A stretch of DNA of 64,000 bases from an uncultured Pseudomonadales bacterium (lineage in GTDB: Bacteria > Pseudomonadota > Gammaproteobacteria > Pseudomonadales > Pseudohongiellaceae). The notes beneath the pieces are model-generated. The model saw nothing but the letters and a program-made list of their open reading frames with translations. It was not told the origin of the DNA and did not search any database. This document shows, piece by piece, positions 52,198 to 63,424 of this stretch. Positions within the stretch are counted from its first letter, which is position 1. Every line of letters begins with the position of its first letter. The stretch lies in NCBI GenBank assembly GCA_943789485.1, contig CALSUH010000007.1, positions 186,001-250,000 of the forward strand. The letters are read 5' to 3'. The position numbers and the translations under genes are program-made.

Positions 52198-53259
52198 TTA
52201 GTCTCCCCTACCACTGCCGACTCTGTAGTCGTCTGCATAGAGATTAATGCGCACCGAATCGAAGGAAACGCAGGGATTCTCGGGAATCGCGACGCCGTCC
52301 TTAACTAAAGCACACAGCGCAGTACCCGCTATCTCGCCGCGCACAATAACGTGTCTGCCCACGTCTTCCAGCGCAGTGACCGTAAGTGGCATACCCTCGC
52401 TTTGAGACAATGTAATATGCTCGGGGCGAATACCCAACTCGAAGCGGGCGGCAGGGTTATCGACAACTGTATTCAAAGAGAATTTCTTCCCGGCGAATAC
52501 CGCTTCGCTTCCATCGATCTGGCAGGGCAGCACGTTCATACCTGGCGAGCCAATAAACTAGCCAACAAACGTGTGCTCCGGACGCTCAAACAACTCCTGC
52601 GGAGTTCCAATCTGAACCACGCCCCATCATACATAACAACAACTGTCGGCGAATTGAGCGCCTCAGTCTGATCATGGGTCACATAGATCATCGTATGCCC
52701 AAATTCATGGTGAAGTGATTTGAGCTGTGTGCGAAGTTCCCACTTCATATGAGGGTCGATCACAGTAAGCGGTTCATCAAAGAGCAACGCGTTCACGTCT
52801 TCACGGACCATGCCGCGACCCAGTGAAATCTTTTGCTTCGCGTCCGCAGTTAAACCACGCGCACGGTTGTTCAATTCCGCTTCCATGCCGATCATGGCAC
52901 CGATTTCCTGAACACGTTTAGCGATATACTCAGGGCTTGCGCCTCTGTTCTTCAAAGGAAATGCAAGGTTATCACGCACGGTCATCGTGTCGTAGACAAC
53001 AGGGAACTGGAATACCTGAGCGATATTGCGATCCGCCGTTGAAGCCTGGGTCACGTCGAAATCATCGAAGAGCACTCTCCCCTCGGACGGCCTAAGCAAG
53101 CCCGAGATGATATTTAATTAGCGTCGTCTTGCCGCAACCGGATGGCCCGAGCAAGGCATAGGCACCGCCATCATTCCAGCTCTGCTGCATGCTACGCAGC
53201 GCGAAGTCAGCAGCCGAGGGATAACGATGAGCCAATGATTGTAGTTGTATAGATGCCAT
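52198..53259 (-). pseudogene. glpT: Glycerol ABC transporter ATPase GlpT, frameshifts and in-frame stop
   Basis: The ATPase is spread over three frames. Piece 1 has Walker A LLGPSGCGKTTL; piece 2 has GMIREDVNALLFDEPLTVID-like signature (LGRGMVREDVNALLFDEPLT, the degenerate LTADAKQKISLGRG region) and the H-loop IYVTHDQTEAL; piece 3 is the regulatory TOBE-like end. Breaks: an extra A near 53115 (ATTAAATATC), small losses near 52615-52660. After correction a TAG remains at 52558-52560 in the context TFVG-stop-FIGSPGMN, where relatives have a Tyr, His or Trp. The start ATG at 53259 follows the glpS stop by 2 nt. Confidence 0.8.
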
Positions 53260-53261
53260 TT

Positions 53262-54347
53262 TTAGCTTTTTATTGTCGAGTGCCATTCAACAAGCGCGTC
53301 GTCGCTGTCGAACAAAAATAGATGCAGTAGTTCTACATAAAATACCACCGTACTCGCTACTGCAAAATTCTGCACGTCGTGGAGCAGCGCGACCCAGGGA
53401 TTGTCTTCCATAGAAAAATGCACGAACGTCTCCGAGCCAGTCAATTCTGTGACTGACACACTGCCTTTAACCTCTATGTCATCCAGACCTGCTCTTTCGC
53501 GACTAAGATGATGCGGCCGTACCGCCAAAGTGTAGCTTCCGTCGGGTATCTGCTCGATGTTGAAGCCAATTTGTTGCTGACTCCTCGTGAATGCTAGCTT
53601 ACCTGCAACGCATTCAACCTTCGCGCTGTTCAGCGGCGGATCTGAAAAAATCTCCGCCGAACGCAAGTTGACAGGCGTTCGGTACAGCTCCAAAGTCGAA
53701 GCAAACTGTTCGACCCTGCCCTGATGTAGACACACAGAATTGCCACCGAGCACGAGGGCCTCGGTAGGCTCAGTGGTCGCGTAGACCAAGACTGCACCCA
53801 TGGCCGCGAATAAGGCCGGCAGCTCAGCACGCAGTTCTTCGCGTAGTTTGTAATCGAGATTTGCCAACGGCTCATCCAATAACACTAAGTCGGCCTTCTT
53901 AACGAGCGCTCGCGCCAACGCGACCCTTTGTTGCTGCCCGCCGGAAAGAGTATCTGGGGTGCGATCGAGCATCTGTGTCATTTGCAGCAAATTCGGCTAC
54001 TTCCGCCACTTGCCTATTTATCTGACTCTTTTCAACTCGAGCTACCCGAAGCGGTGAGGCAATATTCTCAAACACCGTCAGCGAGGGATAGTTGATAAAT
54101 TGTTGATACACCATTGCTACGTTGCGTTTCTGCACAGGCATACCCATACCGATACACCATCGAAGAGCAACTCACCACTATCGGGTTTATCGAGGCCGGC
54201 CATAATGCGCATCAGGGAAGTCTTGCCGGCGAGCGTGGGGCCGAGGAGAGAGAATATTCATTTCGCCGCGCTGCATACACAAAGAAATATCATCAAGGAA
54301 AACCTCCTCTGCCTGATGGACGTGTAAGTGTTTCGCAGCTCAAGCAT
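53262..54347 (-). pseudogene. glpS: Glycerol ABC transporter ATPase GlpS, several frameshifts
   Basis: Reconstruction from ATG 54347 (MLELRNT...) gives an ABC ATPase of ~360 residues with Walker A GPTLAGKTSLMRIMAG (seen in a frame shifted near 54250), the Q-loop VAMVYQQFINYPSLTV, signature [15 protein letters not shown] and Walker [12 protein letters not shown], then a long C-terminal regulatory domain. In the H-loop region [10 protein letters not shown] has Thr where canonical ATPases have His (YVTHDQ); this TTEPTEAL form is typical of GlpS. Breaks lie near 54320, 54250, 54150 and 53982 (an extra T). It is the first gene of the transporter series. Confidence 0.8.
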
Positions 54348-54395
54348 TCAGTGTTTCCATTTCCTGGTTCGCAGAAAAAGGACTGTTCTATGTAG

Positions 54396-55851
54396 TTAGC
54401 TGAGTGAGTCACGTTCCGCGCGTGAAAATTTAAGGCCTAGTTTGCTGCGTCGCCAGAGAATATCGTCCTGCCGATTTCGCCCATTCTTCCCTACACAGAT
54501 AGTCAACTTCTCTCTGGTACAGGTTTGTGGCCAAACTTCACCCCCAGATCGTTCATACTTGAAGCATCACCGAGCACATCAAAGCTTGAGAGTACCGTAA
54601 CTGTCCAACAAACGGTTGATAAAGTCCGAGCCCAGCCAGGCATACTTGAAGAGCATTTTTTTGAAATAGATGCTCTGGGAGATTAAAGTCGCCCCCAGGC
54701 AGCGTTGCACCCTTAGTCCACGCCGGACCCATAGCCGGCAACGCCTTCCTTTAATTTACTCAATACATCTTCAGCCAGGACTCGATAGGTAGTCACTTTG
54801 CCACCATAGACTGAGAGTATTGAATGTGGATTCGCTTCCAATTCTAAGTTGTAGTCTCGCGATACTTTGCTCGCGATAACTTCTTCATCGTCTATTAGCG
54901 GTCTCAGGCCTGCCAAAGCTATACACAACATCGGAATGCAAGATCGATTTCTTGAAATACAGATTCACAATCGAGAGTAGATAGCTGATTTCTCCTTTAG
55001 AGATTTCTACACGCTCCAGGCTTCCCTTGTGCTCCGCTTCAGTCGTGCCTATCAATGTATAGTCTTGCAACCACGGAATTACAAAAATTACTCTGCCATC
55101 ATGATGCTGCAACATAAAAGCCTGTGAGCCAGAGTGCAGGCGAGGCACGACGATATGACTGCCTTTGACGAGGCGAATTTCATGCTCTGTCTCTTTATTG
55201 CTGAGTTGTTCAGATAAGGCGGCGACCCAGGGCCCTGTCGCATTCACGATAACCTTGCAGTCGACTTCACTATCAGTATTGCTAGTGTGATCGTGAAGGG
55301 TGACGCGCCAGCCATTATCTAGAGACGTCATGCCCATGCATTCTGTGCGCGTGAGTATCTGCGCGCCGCGCTGCTTCGCCTGCAGCGCATTCAATACCAC
55401 TAGACGCGAGTCGTCTACCTGTGGCGTCCCAATATTCGAAGCCGCTAGTAATTGCTGAATTGAGCGGGCCTTCAGAATCTATCTTGATGGAACGCGAGCT
55501 CTCAAAACGCTTTACCTCGCGCCAAATTGTCATACAAAAACAGTCCGCTGCGAATAAGCCATGAGCTTCGCGAGTGTGGCAATTGAGGAATGTGAAAGGC
55601 AAGCGGCTTAATGATATGTGCAGCCGCTGCAGCGAGCACTTCACGCTCTTGCAATGACTTTCGCACCAAGCCAAATTCGTAGAATTCGAGATAGCGCAAG
55701 CCGCCGTGGATAAGCTTGGTACTCCAAGACGAAGTTCCCGAGGCAAGGTCCAGCTTTTTCGCAGAGAACAACATCCAAACCGCGACCCGCAGCATCAGCA
55801 GCGATGCCGGCTCCATTGATGCCCGCCACCGATTATAAGGAGATCATGCAT
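54396..55851 (-). pseudogene. glpD: Glycerol-3-phosphate dehydrogenase GlpD, at least eight frameshifts
   Basis: Six fragments reconstruct to a ~485-residue aerobic GlpD: FAD-binding LLIIGGG-INGAGIAADAAGRGL, SGTSSWSTKLIHGGLRYLEF, VNATGPWVAALSEQLS, SHIVVPRLHSG, TLIGTTEAEHKGS, ILSVYGGKVTTYRVLAED and the C-terminal EEWAKSADDILWRRSKLGL-type end. Breaks are seen near 55821, 55750, 55520, 55418, 54913, 54744 and several at 54480-54665; most are one extra G or C. It would oxidise glycerol 3-phosphate to dihydroxyacetone phosphate and pass electrons to quinone. It is divergent from glpK. Confidence 0.82.
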
Positions 55852-56048
55852 AGGTTTTTTGACTCAGATACTCTTGCTTGGAAGCGGCTTAATTTAGCCT
55901 ACGAACTTGCCCACGAAATAGACAGTTAGTGTAACATGAGGAACTGTTTTTCCCATGATTCAATCCCTGCAAAGCAATTAGATTCTTGTAAGATTTAGAA
56001 AATTGGAAGGCAAGGGGATAGTACGAAATTATTGAAGAGAGTATAGGC

Positions 56049-57551
<1,503 letters not shown>

Positions 57552-57553
57552 GA

Positions 57554-58189
57554 ATGCAGCTGCATTTAATTCGGCACGGAGAGACCAACTGGAACAAAGA
57601 ACGGCGGGTTCAGGGTCAAAGCGAATCGCATCTAACGGATTTGGGCATCCAACAGGCAAAAGAGCTTGGGCAGCGTATCGGCCACCTAGAGTTTGATAGG
57701 ATATATTGCAGCAGTAGTCTACGCACGCGACAAACTGCTGAGCATGCATTCTCTAAGTCAACAACTGAGATTAATTATCTTGATGAGCTACGCGAAATAT
57801 TTCTCGGCCCCTGGGAAGGCCATCTCTATGAAGAACTTGCAGAAACAGAGCCAGAGTCTCATCGCCATTTTTGGGAGCAGCCTCATCTATTTCAAGTAAA
57901 TGGCGCCGAAAGTTTCTTTGAGTTACAGCAACGGGCAATCGATGCCGTGGCGGAGATTGAGGCCACACACCGCGCGATTTCTACAAAGGATAGAAAAGTC
58001 GCGATAGTAAGTCACGGAGCATTAATAAAATCTTATCTTTGTCACATCGAAGGTCGTAGTATGGATCAGCTCTGGGCACCACCAAGAATGCACAATTGCG
58101 CCCACTCCATCGTCGCTTTCAGTTCAGACGATGCCACCGCCAGCCCTACTATTTTGCAGTACGCCGACCAGCCATTTAGCAAGGCATAG
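57554..58189 (+). CDS. Histidine phosphatase family protein (phosphoglycerate mutase-like)
   Basis: The 211-residue protein opens with the phosphohistidine motif LHLIRHGETNWNKERRVQGQ, has IYCSSSLRTRQTAEH, the acid EIFLGPWEGH and the second catalytic VAIVSHGALIKSYL. This branch (GpmB, CobC, fructose-bisphosphatase and other phosphatases) does not reveal its substrate by sequence. It starts 2 nt after glpK and is intact although the gene before it is broken. In this position it may act on a triose or glycerol phosphate, an inference only. Confidence 0.85.
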   Translation: MQLHLIRHGETNWNKERRVQGQSESHLTDLGIQQAKELGQRIGHLEFDRIYCSSSLRTRQTAEHAFSKSTTEINYLDELREIFLGPWEGHLYEELAETEPESHRHFWEQPHLFQVNGAESFFELQQRAIDAVAEIEATHRAISTKDRKVAIVSHGALIKSYLCHIEGRSMDQLWAPPRMHNCAHSIVAFSSDDATASPTILQYADQPFSKA

Positions 58190-58192
58190 CTT

Positions 58193-58998
58193 ATGACTAC
58201 CGACACTGCCGATCAGTTAAAACTGAGACGGCGACTAAAGATCAGCGGACTCGCTAGCCTAGCATTAGGACTCGGCTTAGGGTTGCTCACACTCGCCTCC
58301 GCCGCCGGTATCTGGCTTGGCTTTTGGGACTTCCGGCGCGGGTTTTCGCTTCTTGGTACAGCCAACCAAGCTGGGCAATGGCTTGCTTGGGGCCTGCCTC
58401 CTAATTGCCGTTGCCTCGCTCATAGCTAGTCAGTTTTTCAAAATTAAGAATGCTGGCAAATTCGTGAGCCTCGCGGCAATTGGTGCTTTGCTAGCCTGGG
58501 TTGCTTATCTTATTCCAGAAAGCTTCCGCCCCGGCGAAGGGGTGAACTACCCGCCGATTCACGATATTTCCACTAATCGAGTCAAACCCTCCTGAATTTG
58601 TTTCGGTAGCAGCTCTGCGCGCCGATGCACCGAACACATTGGTCTATGGCGGTTCCAACAATATGACACCGCAGCGCCTGATCGAACTGACGGATGAGGC
58701 CTACCCAGATCTAATTACACGGCGCTATAGCCAATCCGTAAACGTTGTTTTCGAAAAGGCGTTAGCTGGTGTCGATGATTTGGGCTGGGAGCTTGTTGCA
58801 GCGAATGCCTCCGCTGGCAGAATTGAGGCTACTGACACAACATTCTGGTTTCGCTTCAAAGACGATGTGGTTATCACGATCGAACAACAAGGAACCGATA
58901 CTGTCGTTGATGCCAGGTCGGTTTCCCGTGTAGGCACCGGCGATGTAGGAGCAAATGCGATACGCTTGCGTAAACTGTTTGCCCTGCTTGATAATTAG
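58193..58998 (+). pseudogene. DUF1499 family protein, two frameshifts
   Basis: Three frames form one ~265-residue protein. Piece 1 has hydrophobic segments (LASLALGLGLGLLTLASAAG), piece 2 more (GACLLIAVASLIASQFF, FVSLAAIGALLAWVAYLIP) with the DUF1499 lead-in NYPPIHDIST, and piece 3 the DUF1499 body (AYPDLITRRYSQSVNVVFEKA, GWELVAANASAGRIEATDTT, VDARSVSRVGTGDVGANA). The first break lies within 58360-58400, the second near 58580 (an extra base after ACTAAT). Family function is unknown. It starts 3 nt after the phosphatase gene. Confidence 0.8.
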
Positions 58999-59040
58999 AC
59001 TACTTAAGCAACACTCCACAAGGTAGAGATTAGTAAATCT

Positions 59041-59541
59041 ATGCGCTTAGAAAATAAAACAAACAACATGCTCTGGTTTATTGCCATTGTATTAACTGTG
59101 TTGGCTCTATCTCAGCTAATTGGGTACTGGGTAAATAGCACAATTGCACAAAACACGACGATCCAGTGGAACACGCTGATCCACTTCACTCACATCCGTA
59201 ATCATGGCGGTGTGTTTGGCATGCTGCAGGGGATGGGCTGGGTATTTGCTGTGATTAGCATCGCGCTTTTGATAGGCGTAAGCGCCTATCTCTGGTTTAG
59301 CCCAATGATCAATCGCTATGAGTATATCTGCTTTGGCTTTATAGTCGGTGGCGGCGCCAGCAACATACTGGATCGAGTTGTGTATGGCAGTGTGATCGAC
59401 TTCATCGACATACAACACATCCCCTATTGGAACTATGTATTCAATACCGCCGATGTGATGATCCACGCCGGCATCTGGCCCCTGCTCTTTTTAAGCTTTA
59501 AAGCTAGCAAAGATGAAACCAATTCGAGCAAACTGATTTAG
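59041..59541 (+). CDS. lspA: Signal peptidase II (LspA) family protein
   Basis: The 166-residue membrane protein has four hydrophobic segments. Conserved LspA regions are ITNGGVFG-like IRNHGGVFGMLQG, VGGGASNILDRVVYGSVIDF with the first catalytic Asp, and YWNYVFNTADVMIHAG with the second (NTADV). LspA cuts signal peptides of lipoproteins in the inner membrane. It is not beside ileS, the usual neighbour, so this may be a second, divergent copy. It ends at a strong terminator shared with the convergent pilin gene. Confidence 0.88.
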   Translation: MRLENKTNNMLWFIAIVLTVLALSQLIGYWVNSTIAQNTTIQWNTLIHFTHIRNHGGVFGMLQGMGWVFAVISIALLIGVSAYLWFSPMINRYEYICFGFIVGGGASNILDRVVYGSVIDFIDIQHIPYWNYVFNTADVMIHAGIWPLLFLSFKASKDETNSSKLI

Positions 59542-59562
59542 GTATAAAACTACAAAATTTCG

Positions 59563-59608
59563 CGCATAAAAAAACCCGACGGCCGTAAGCGGTCGGGTTT
59601 TTTATGCG
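59563..59608. terminator. Bidirectional rho-independent terminator
   Basis: Left arm CGCATAAAAAAACCCGAC and right arm GTCGGGTTTTTTATGCG pair almost fully (7 A against 6 T). A- and T-runs on both sides serve both convergent transcripts, lspA on plus and the pilin on minus. Confidence 0.93.
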
Positions 59609-59634
59609 TTGTTGGTTCTAACTAGCTGGTGGCT

Positions 59635-60306
59635 TTAGATTCTGTAACAGACAGTATAAACATTATCTCCATTGTAAACAGCCGCCAGTGCTGTGTTGGT
59701 TGGGGCTGTGTTTGTAGCAGTAGCGCCAAGAGTAGCTCGCAGATTACCTGTAGCACCTAGACCATCATCAAGCTCATTATCTAGAGCAAGAGCAGAAGAA
59801 CCTGGAACCTGACTCAGGCACACTTTAGTACCTTGCAAACCACCGCCCATAGTGGCAGTAGTTACACCCATGAATCCGCCCCATGCGTTTAAAGGCAGAG
59901 CCAACTGAGCGGTATCTGCAGGATTACCTGCGATAAAACCAGCCGCCCTTAACTGCTGCCAGAATGCCTGAGATTCGGTGGCACCAACAAATGTTCCAGC
60001 AAGGTCCACTTCTAAAGTTCCGTCAAGATCACCAGCGATAACTCCTGTCCAAGAAGCTCCGCGAGCCGTTAGCGCGGCGGCAACCCCATCATCACCTGGC
60101 AGGCGCTTATATCGATCTTGGTAGGCGAACATCGCAGCAGCTGTTCCGTTCATGTCCTTAGCGGCCTGCTTCACTCGAGAGTTTTCAATCAACTCCTGAC
60201 CCTGCAATACACCGCCTACTAACAAACCGATTATTACCAATACAATGGCAATTTCGATAAGCGTAAATCCTTTCTGTTTCTTCATGTTCTTAATCGGACT
60301 ATTCAT
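59635..60306 (-). CDS. Type IV prepilin-like protein
   Basis: The 223-residue product has the class III leader KKQKG^FTLIEIAIVLVIIGLL, with cleavage after Gly and Glu5 in the mature protein, followed by a long N-terminal helix and a globular domain. VCLSQVPGSS and DNVYTVCYRI place a Cys pair near the C-terminus (disulfide D-region). Starting at ATG 60306 (AAGGGG 8 nt upstream) leaves a 14-residue leader. It fits MSHA-type or minor pilins. Its own promoter (60383-60411) and terminator make it a single-gene unit, as expected for an abundant pilin. Confidence 0.88.
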   Translation of the reverse strand: MNSPIKNMKKQKGFTLIEIAIVLVIIGLLVGGVLQGQELIENSRVKQAAKDMNGTAAAMFAYQDRYKRLPGDDGVAAALTARGASWTGVIAGDLDGTLEVDLAGTFVGATESQAFWQQLRAAGFIAGNPADTAQLALPLNAWGGFMGVTTATMGGGLQGTKVCLSQVPGSSALALDNELDDGLGATGNLRATLGATATNTAPTNTALAAVYNGDNVYTVCYRI

Positions 60307-61003
60307 CAAATTATCCCCTTGAGATAAAAATGTAAATATTTAACATTCAATACTATCGAATCTACTTCTCTAATATGGCCCCATCATATAGGTCGGCCGC
60401 AAACCTCGCAATATGTAGTTTTTTTTACAAATTTTGGGAGGGTATCACTAACAAAAAAGGTAATTTTCACCCCTGATCGCCCAAAATAGCCCTGCAGCCC
60501 CCTGAATTGGCTGCCTTGCATGATAAATTCAATACCTAGCTCATCGTTTTCCTGCTCCAAAAGAGCTATAAAAAGGCGCTCCGGTCATAGACAAGTCCTG
60601 CCGTTGAGGTCTTTTAGGGATACTTTCAGCCTGTATCGGCGCTGATAATGGGGTTTTCGATTTTTAGGTCGGCCTCTAGGTGCGACGATTCTGGTCTATA
60701 TAGTTTCCAGAAAGTTTGTCGCAGATGCTATTTGGTGGCTGATTGTTTACCAACACCTGAGCGCCCCTTAACTATTTATCTATAGATTGTCGATGTCAGC
60801 AGCCTTTCTATTTAGGTTCAGGAGCGCTGCGTTTCCAGTGAAAATGCAATTCGAAAAAGTGCTGAGCAAGTGCTCCTTGTCCTTAGGCGTCTTGTCTACT
60901 TACTCGAAGGCAAGGCTGATAAATTGCTCGATGTTTTTCATCCCGTGCTCTAGGAAAACGCTTAGTTTCGCAGTCCGTGTGTAGCCAATGGTGGGAAATA
61001 TTT
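60307..61003. other. Non-coding interval of ~690 bp upstream of the pilin gene
   Basis: Apart from the pilin promoter and Shine-Dalgarno no gene could be supported. A small plus-strand frame (60787-60984) has no recognisable product and no ribosome binding site. The A/T-rich stretch at 60400-60470 may hold regulator sites. It separates the pilin from the other pilus genes on the same strand. Confidence 0.6.
60383..60411 (-). promoter_or_regulatory. Probable sigma-70 promoter of the pilin gene
   Basis: On the minus strand TTGCGA (60411-60406) and TATGAT (60388-60383) are 17 bp apart. The transcript would start near 60376 and carry a leader of ~70 nt before the AAGGGG ribosome binding site. 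No sigma-54 site, common for pilA, was seen. Confidence 0.65.
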
Positions 61004-61759
61004 TTAGGGCAATTGACCCGCGCTGATCATTTTTGTGAAAAAGATGCTGGACGACATCCAAGTGATCAAATCGTCAAACGTATCTTCAATATAGGCGGCA
61101 TCTACAAAGTCTAAGTCCGCTGGCATGTCGTAACCATCCAATGTGGCTTCTCCAGAATTCTCTGATGCATCCACGTCCGCCGCATCAAATTCGGCCCAGT
61201 CTTTCCCTAGGGAAAGAATCACAACAGGCAAACGATCCGCAATGATTGTTGCACATGCTGCCGCATCACAAAGCCGCAAGTCTGGAGTGAGATTGCCCAT
61301 TGTGAAGCCAGTGCCTAGAGCAGTTAGGGCAGCACTCATACCAAGCTGGTTAGTGAATGCATTCCCATTGGCACTGGTGACAGAGTAACGGTATGCGCTT
61401 AACCAGCTATCCAAAAATAGACCATCGCTATTAATCCTGCCAGAGAGCCCTAGTGTTGCCGAAGGAACGAATCCATGCATTGTGGAACATACAACACCAG
61501 TACGTGCTTCTGCGCCATTGCTTGTGGGAATTGCGGGGCAAGGCAAATAACCATTTACTTGGGCAAACCCGTAAAGTGCATCGAGAATGTCGTCAAGTTG
61601 ATTCTGTGTCTCTATTCTGTTGTTTACTTCTTGCGTACTGGCTATTGAAACCAACAAACCACCAAGCAATGTAGAGATTATAACCATGACAATGGCCAAT
61701 TCCATGATGCTAAAGCCAGAGATTAAACGCTGGAATTTAACTCGCTTGATAGTCAGCAT
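61004..61759 (-). CDS. Prepilin-like minor pilin / pseudopilin
   Basis: The 251-residue protein (ATG 61759; the frame is open to 61822) has the motif RLISG^FSIMELAIVMVIISTL, giving Glu5 after cleavage. The mature part has YGFAQVNGYLPCPAIP, common to prepilins related to MSHA/PilE-like minor pilins and type II secretion pseudopilins, then a Cys pair DLRLCDAAACATII. It is likely cut by the prepilin peptidase and incorporated into the pilus tip. It follows the next gene by 11 nt and ends the operon. Confidence 0.85.
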   Translation of the reverse strand: MLTIKRVKFQRLISGFSIMELAIVMVIISTLLGGLLVSIASTQEVNNRIETQNQLDDILDALYGFAQVNGYLPCPAIPTSNGAEARTGVVCSTMHGFVPSATLGLSGRINSDGLFLDSWLSAYRYSVTSANGNAFTNQLGMSAALTALGTGFTMGNLTPDLRLCDAAACATIIADRLPVVILSLGKDWAEFDAADVDASENSGEATLDGYDMPADLDFVDAAYIEDTFDDLITWMSSSIFFTKMISAGQLP

Positions 61760-61770
61760 CGCAACCCCGT

Positions 61771-62208
61771 TTATACTATTGCCGGCGGAATAAAATCTAG
61801 CGCGGAACTTATATCGCCACAACTACCGAACGTTAGTGAAGCGCTATCATCAGTTATGGTTAGATAGTCAACTGCTTTTGTTAGAGTGTCATCGTTTCCT
61901 AGAAACCAAGGTGTAGCGAGGTCAAAAGCATCTACCGTGGAAAAATACTGGGAATTGATCAGGTGATAGGCATCCAACTCTGCCTTTACGGCACCCACCA
62001 GCACCTTGGCTATAAATGTAAATATGTCATCGAGTGCAATTACCTGCACTTTATCATTGAAATTATCTAGTCCTACAGGGTCATGGGATACAAAACTGGG
62101 CGCGCCAACTCCTACAAGAAACAGCAGGGAAAAAAAAGTCAGACAAACTACGCCTCGTTGCTGATTATCAAGCACGGTGCTAGTCCTTAATCTAAAAAGA
62201 GAATTCAT
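61771..62208 (-). CDS. Pilus-locus protein of unknown function, possibly minor pilin-like
   Basis: The 145-residue product has a hydrophobic N-terminal stretch QQRGVVCLTFFSLLFLVGVG, resembling the QRGVVLI start of PilX-type minor pilins but without the Glu at position 5. The rest (LVGAVKAELDAYHLINSQYF, TITDDSASLTFGSCGD) is not recognised. Its start overlaps the preceding gene by 4 nt (ATGA), so it is translationally coupled in the pilus operon. Confidence 0.5.
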   Translation of the reverse strand: MNSLFRLRTSTVLDNQQRGVVCLTFFSLLFLVGVGAPSFVSHDPVGLDNFNDKVQVIALDDIFTFIAKVLVGAVKAELDAYHLINSQYFSTVDAFDLATPWFLGNDDTLTKAVDYLTITDDSASLTFGSCGDISSALDFIPPAIV

Positions 62209-62720
62209 AGATCTTGCGCTGCCGCGTCCAACACAGCTTGATATTGATAAGATTCATAGAGCTGGCCCGTAGTCAGATTCAACACCTGACCCGGCTTAAC
62301 ATCGTAATTGGCACCGGATCCAGAATCGCGGATACGCAATTGCCCCTGACTGAAGGGAGACAATAATTCCATGTTTTCCGGCAGGTTACCCTGATCGTAA
62401 GCGATATCGTTGACCCATACGGTATAACTGCCATCTGCCTTACGCATGCTGCCACCTAGCACATAGATAAGCTCTTTTTCTTCATTAATCATTACTATAG
62501 GAATAGCAATGAGGGGCTCCTCAACCGGCTCTTCAATCACCACACCAGAGGCTTCCTGAAAGCGCAACCGGTCCAGTTCCGCACGCATTTCTGGCGTGGA
62601 AAAAATTCGTTGCAGCGATTGGGCTGAGAGTTGTACCGGCGTACTAATCCAAGCGACAAGCACAAGACATAGTGGAAATAAAAAAACTCTGTGGACGCTG
62701 TTTTTCACTTTAGGGTTCAT
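62205..62720 (-). CDS. MshK/PilP-like pilus assembly protein
   Basis: The 171-residue exported protein (signal peptide to QLSAQS) has IYVLGGSMRKADGSYTVWVND, SPFSQGQLRIRDSG and NYDVKPGQVLNLTTG. This layout is that of small periplasmic pilus proteins in the position of MshK. No firm domain was identified. It overlaps the following gene by 4 nt. Confidence 0.6.
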   Translation of the reverse strand: MNPKVKNSVHRVFLFPLCLVLVAWISTPVQLSAQSLQRIFSTPEMRAELDRLRFQEASGVVIEEPVEEPLIAIPIVMINEEKELIYVLGGSMRKADGSYTVWVNDIAYDQGNLPENMELLSPFSQGQLRIRDSGSGANYDVKPGQVLNLTTGQLYESYQYQAVLDAAAQDL

Positions 62721-62782
62721 AAACTCTGTAGTAATGCTCTAGGTATAAATCATCAAAAAGACTGCCCTGCAAATTCATCCCG

Positions 62783-63424
62783 CTAGATGTTACCTGACTG
62801 TGGCTCGCGTGCGAAGGTGTACCAAATAAAACCACAGCGCGCCATTTGATGCGGGACAAGCTCTAGCGCCATCACAGGGTCAAGCGAAGTTACGGTAATC
62901 GTGCACGACGTCGTGACCATTAGCCTTTCAGCATTGAGGAACGCATCGAGGAAGCGAGAAAGATCTTCCTCGTGCAGCAACGGCAAGCCCACCGTTACTA
63001 AACTGCTCCGAATAGATATGAATTCTTCGGGAAACTCTACACCGCCTTCATAGTCTAGCATATGACTAGTCTGCTCTCTGATTCCCACATCGATGGGAAA
63101 CAAGCCAAAGTTTTCCCTTATTCTTCGGATATCCTCGAGTAAAGATATTCTATCTTCTGCATCTAGCAAATGCTTTTCGACCAGCGAATTGAAGCGGTCG
63201 ATATTATCGACGATAATTTGTTCCGATTCTTCGATCTGCGCCACTTCTTGTAAAATCGCATCAAAATTAGATCGCGAATTGATTTCGAGCCGACTCATTT
63301 CGCCGCGAAAATACAGCCCCCCCCTATATCCACCTATAGCAATAACTAAACTAACAGGCAGGGCCACTAGCCACCATTTTAACCAGGCTAAGTCTTCTCT
63401 AAGATTTCGCCTTCTTACTGCCAT
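62783..63424 (-). CDS. PilO/MshJ-like pilus inner-membrane protein
   Basis: The 213-residue protein has one N-terminal membrane segment (WLKWWLVALPVSLVIAIGGY), a coiled-coil stretch (QEVAQIEESEQIIVDNID, HLLDAEDRISLLEDIRRI) and a C-terminal ferredoxin-like domain (VTVGLPLLHEEDLSRFLDAF), the layout of PilO and MshJ. These pair with PilN to align the inner-membrane platform. It overlaps the reconstructed PilN-like gene by ~26 nt, as commonly seen for such pairs. Confidence 0.75.
   Translation of the reverse strand: MAVRRRNLREDLAWLKWWLVALPVSLVIAIGGYRGGLYFRGEMSRLEINSRSNFDAILQEVAQIEESEQIIVDNIDRFNSLVEKHLLDAEDRISLLEDIRRIRENFGLFPIDVGIREQTSHMLDYEGGVEFPEEFISIRSSLVTVGLPLLHEEDLSRFLDAFLNAERLMVTTSCTITVTSLDPVMALELVPHQMARCGFIWYTFAREPQSGNI

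Noticed and set aside
55315..55746. A separate gene in the 55.3-55.7 kb frame
   Set aside because: Only its second half makes sense, as the shifted middle of glpD (RFESSRSIKI...FEYWDAT); the first half is a shadow.
60787..60984. 65-codon frame in the pilus gap
   Set aside because: No ribosome binding site or domain; surrounded by non-coding sequence.
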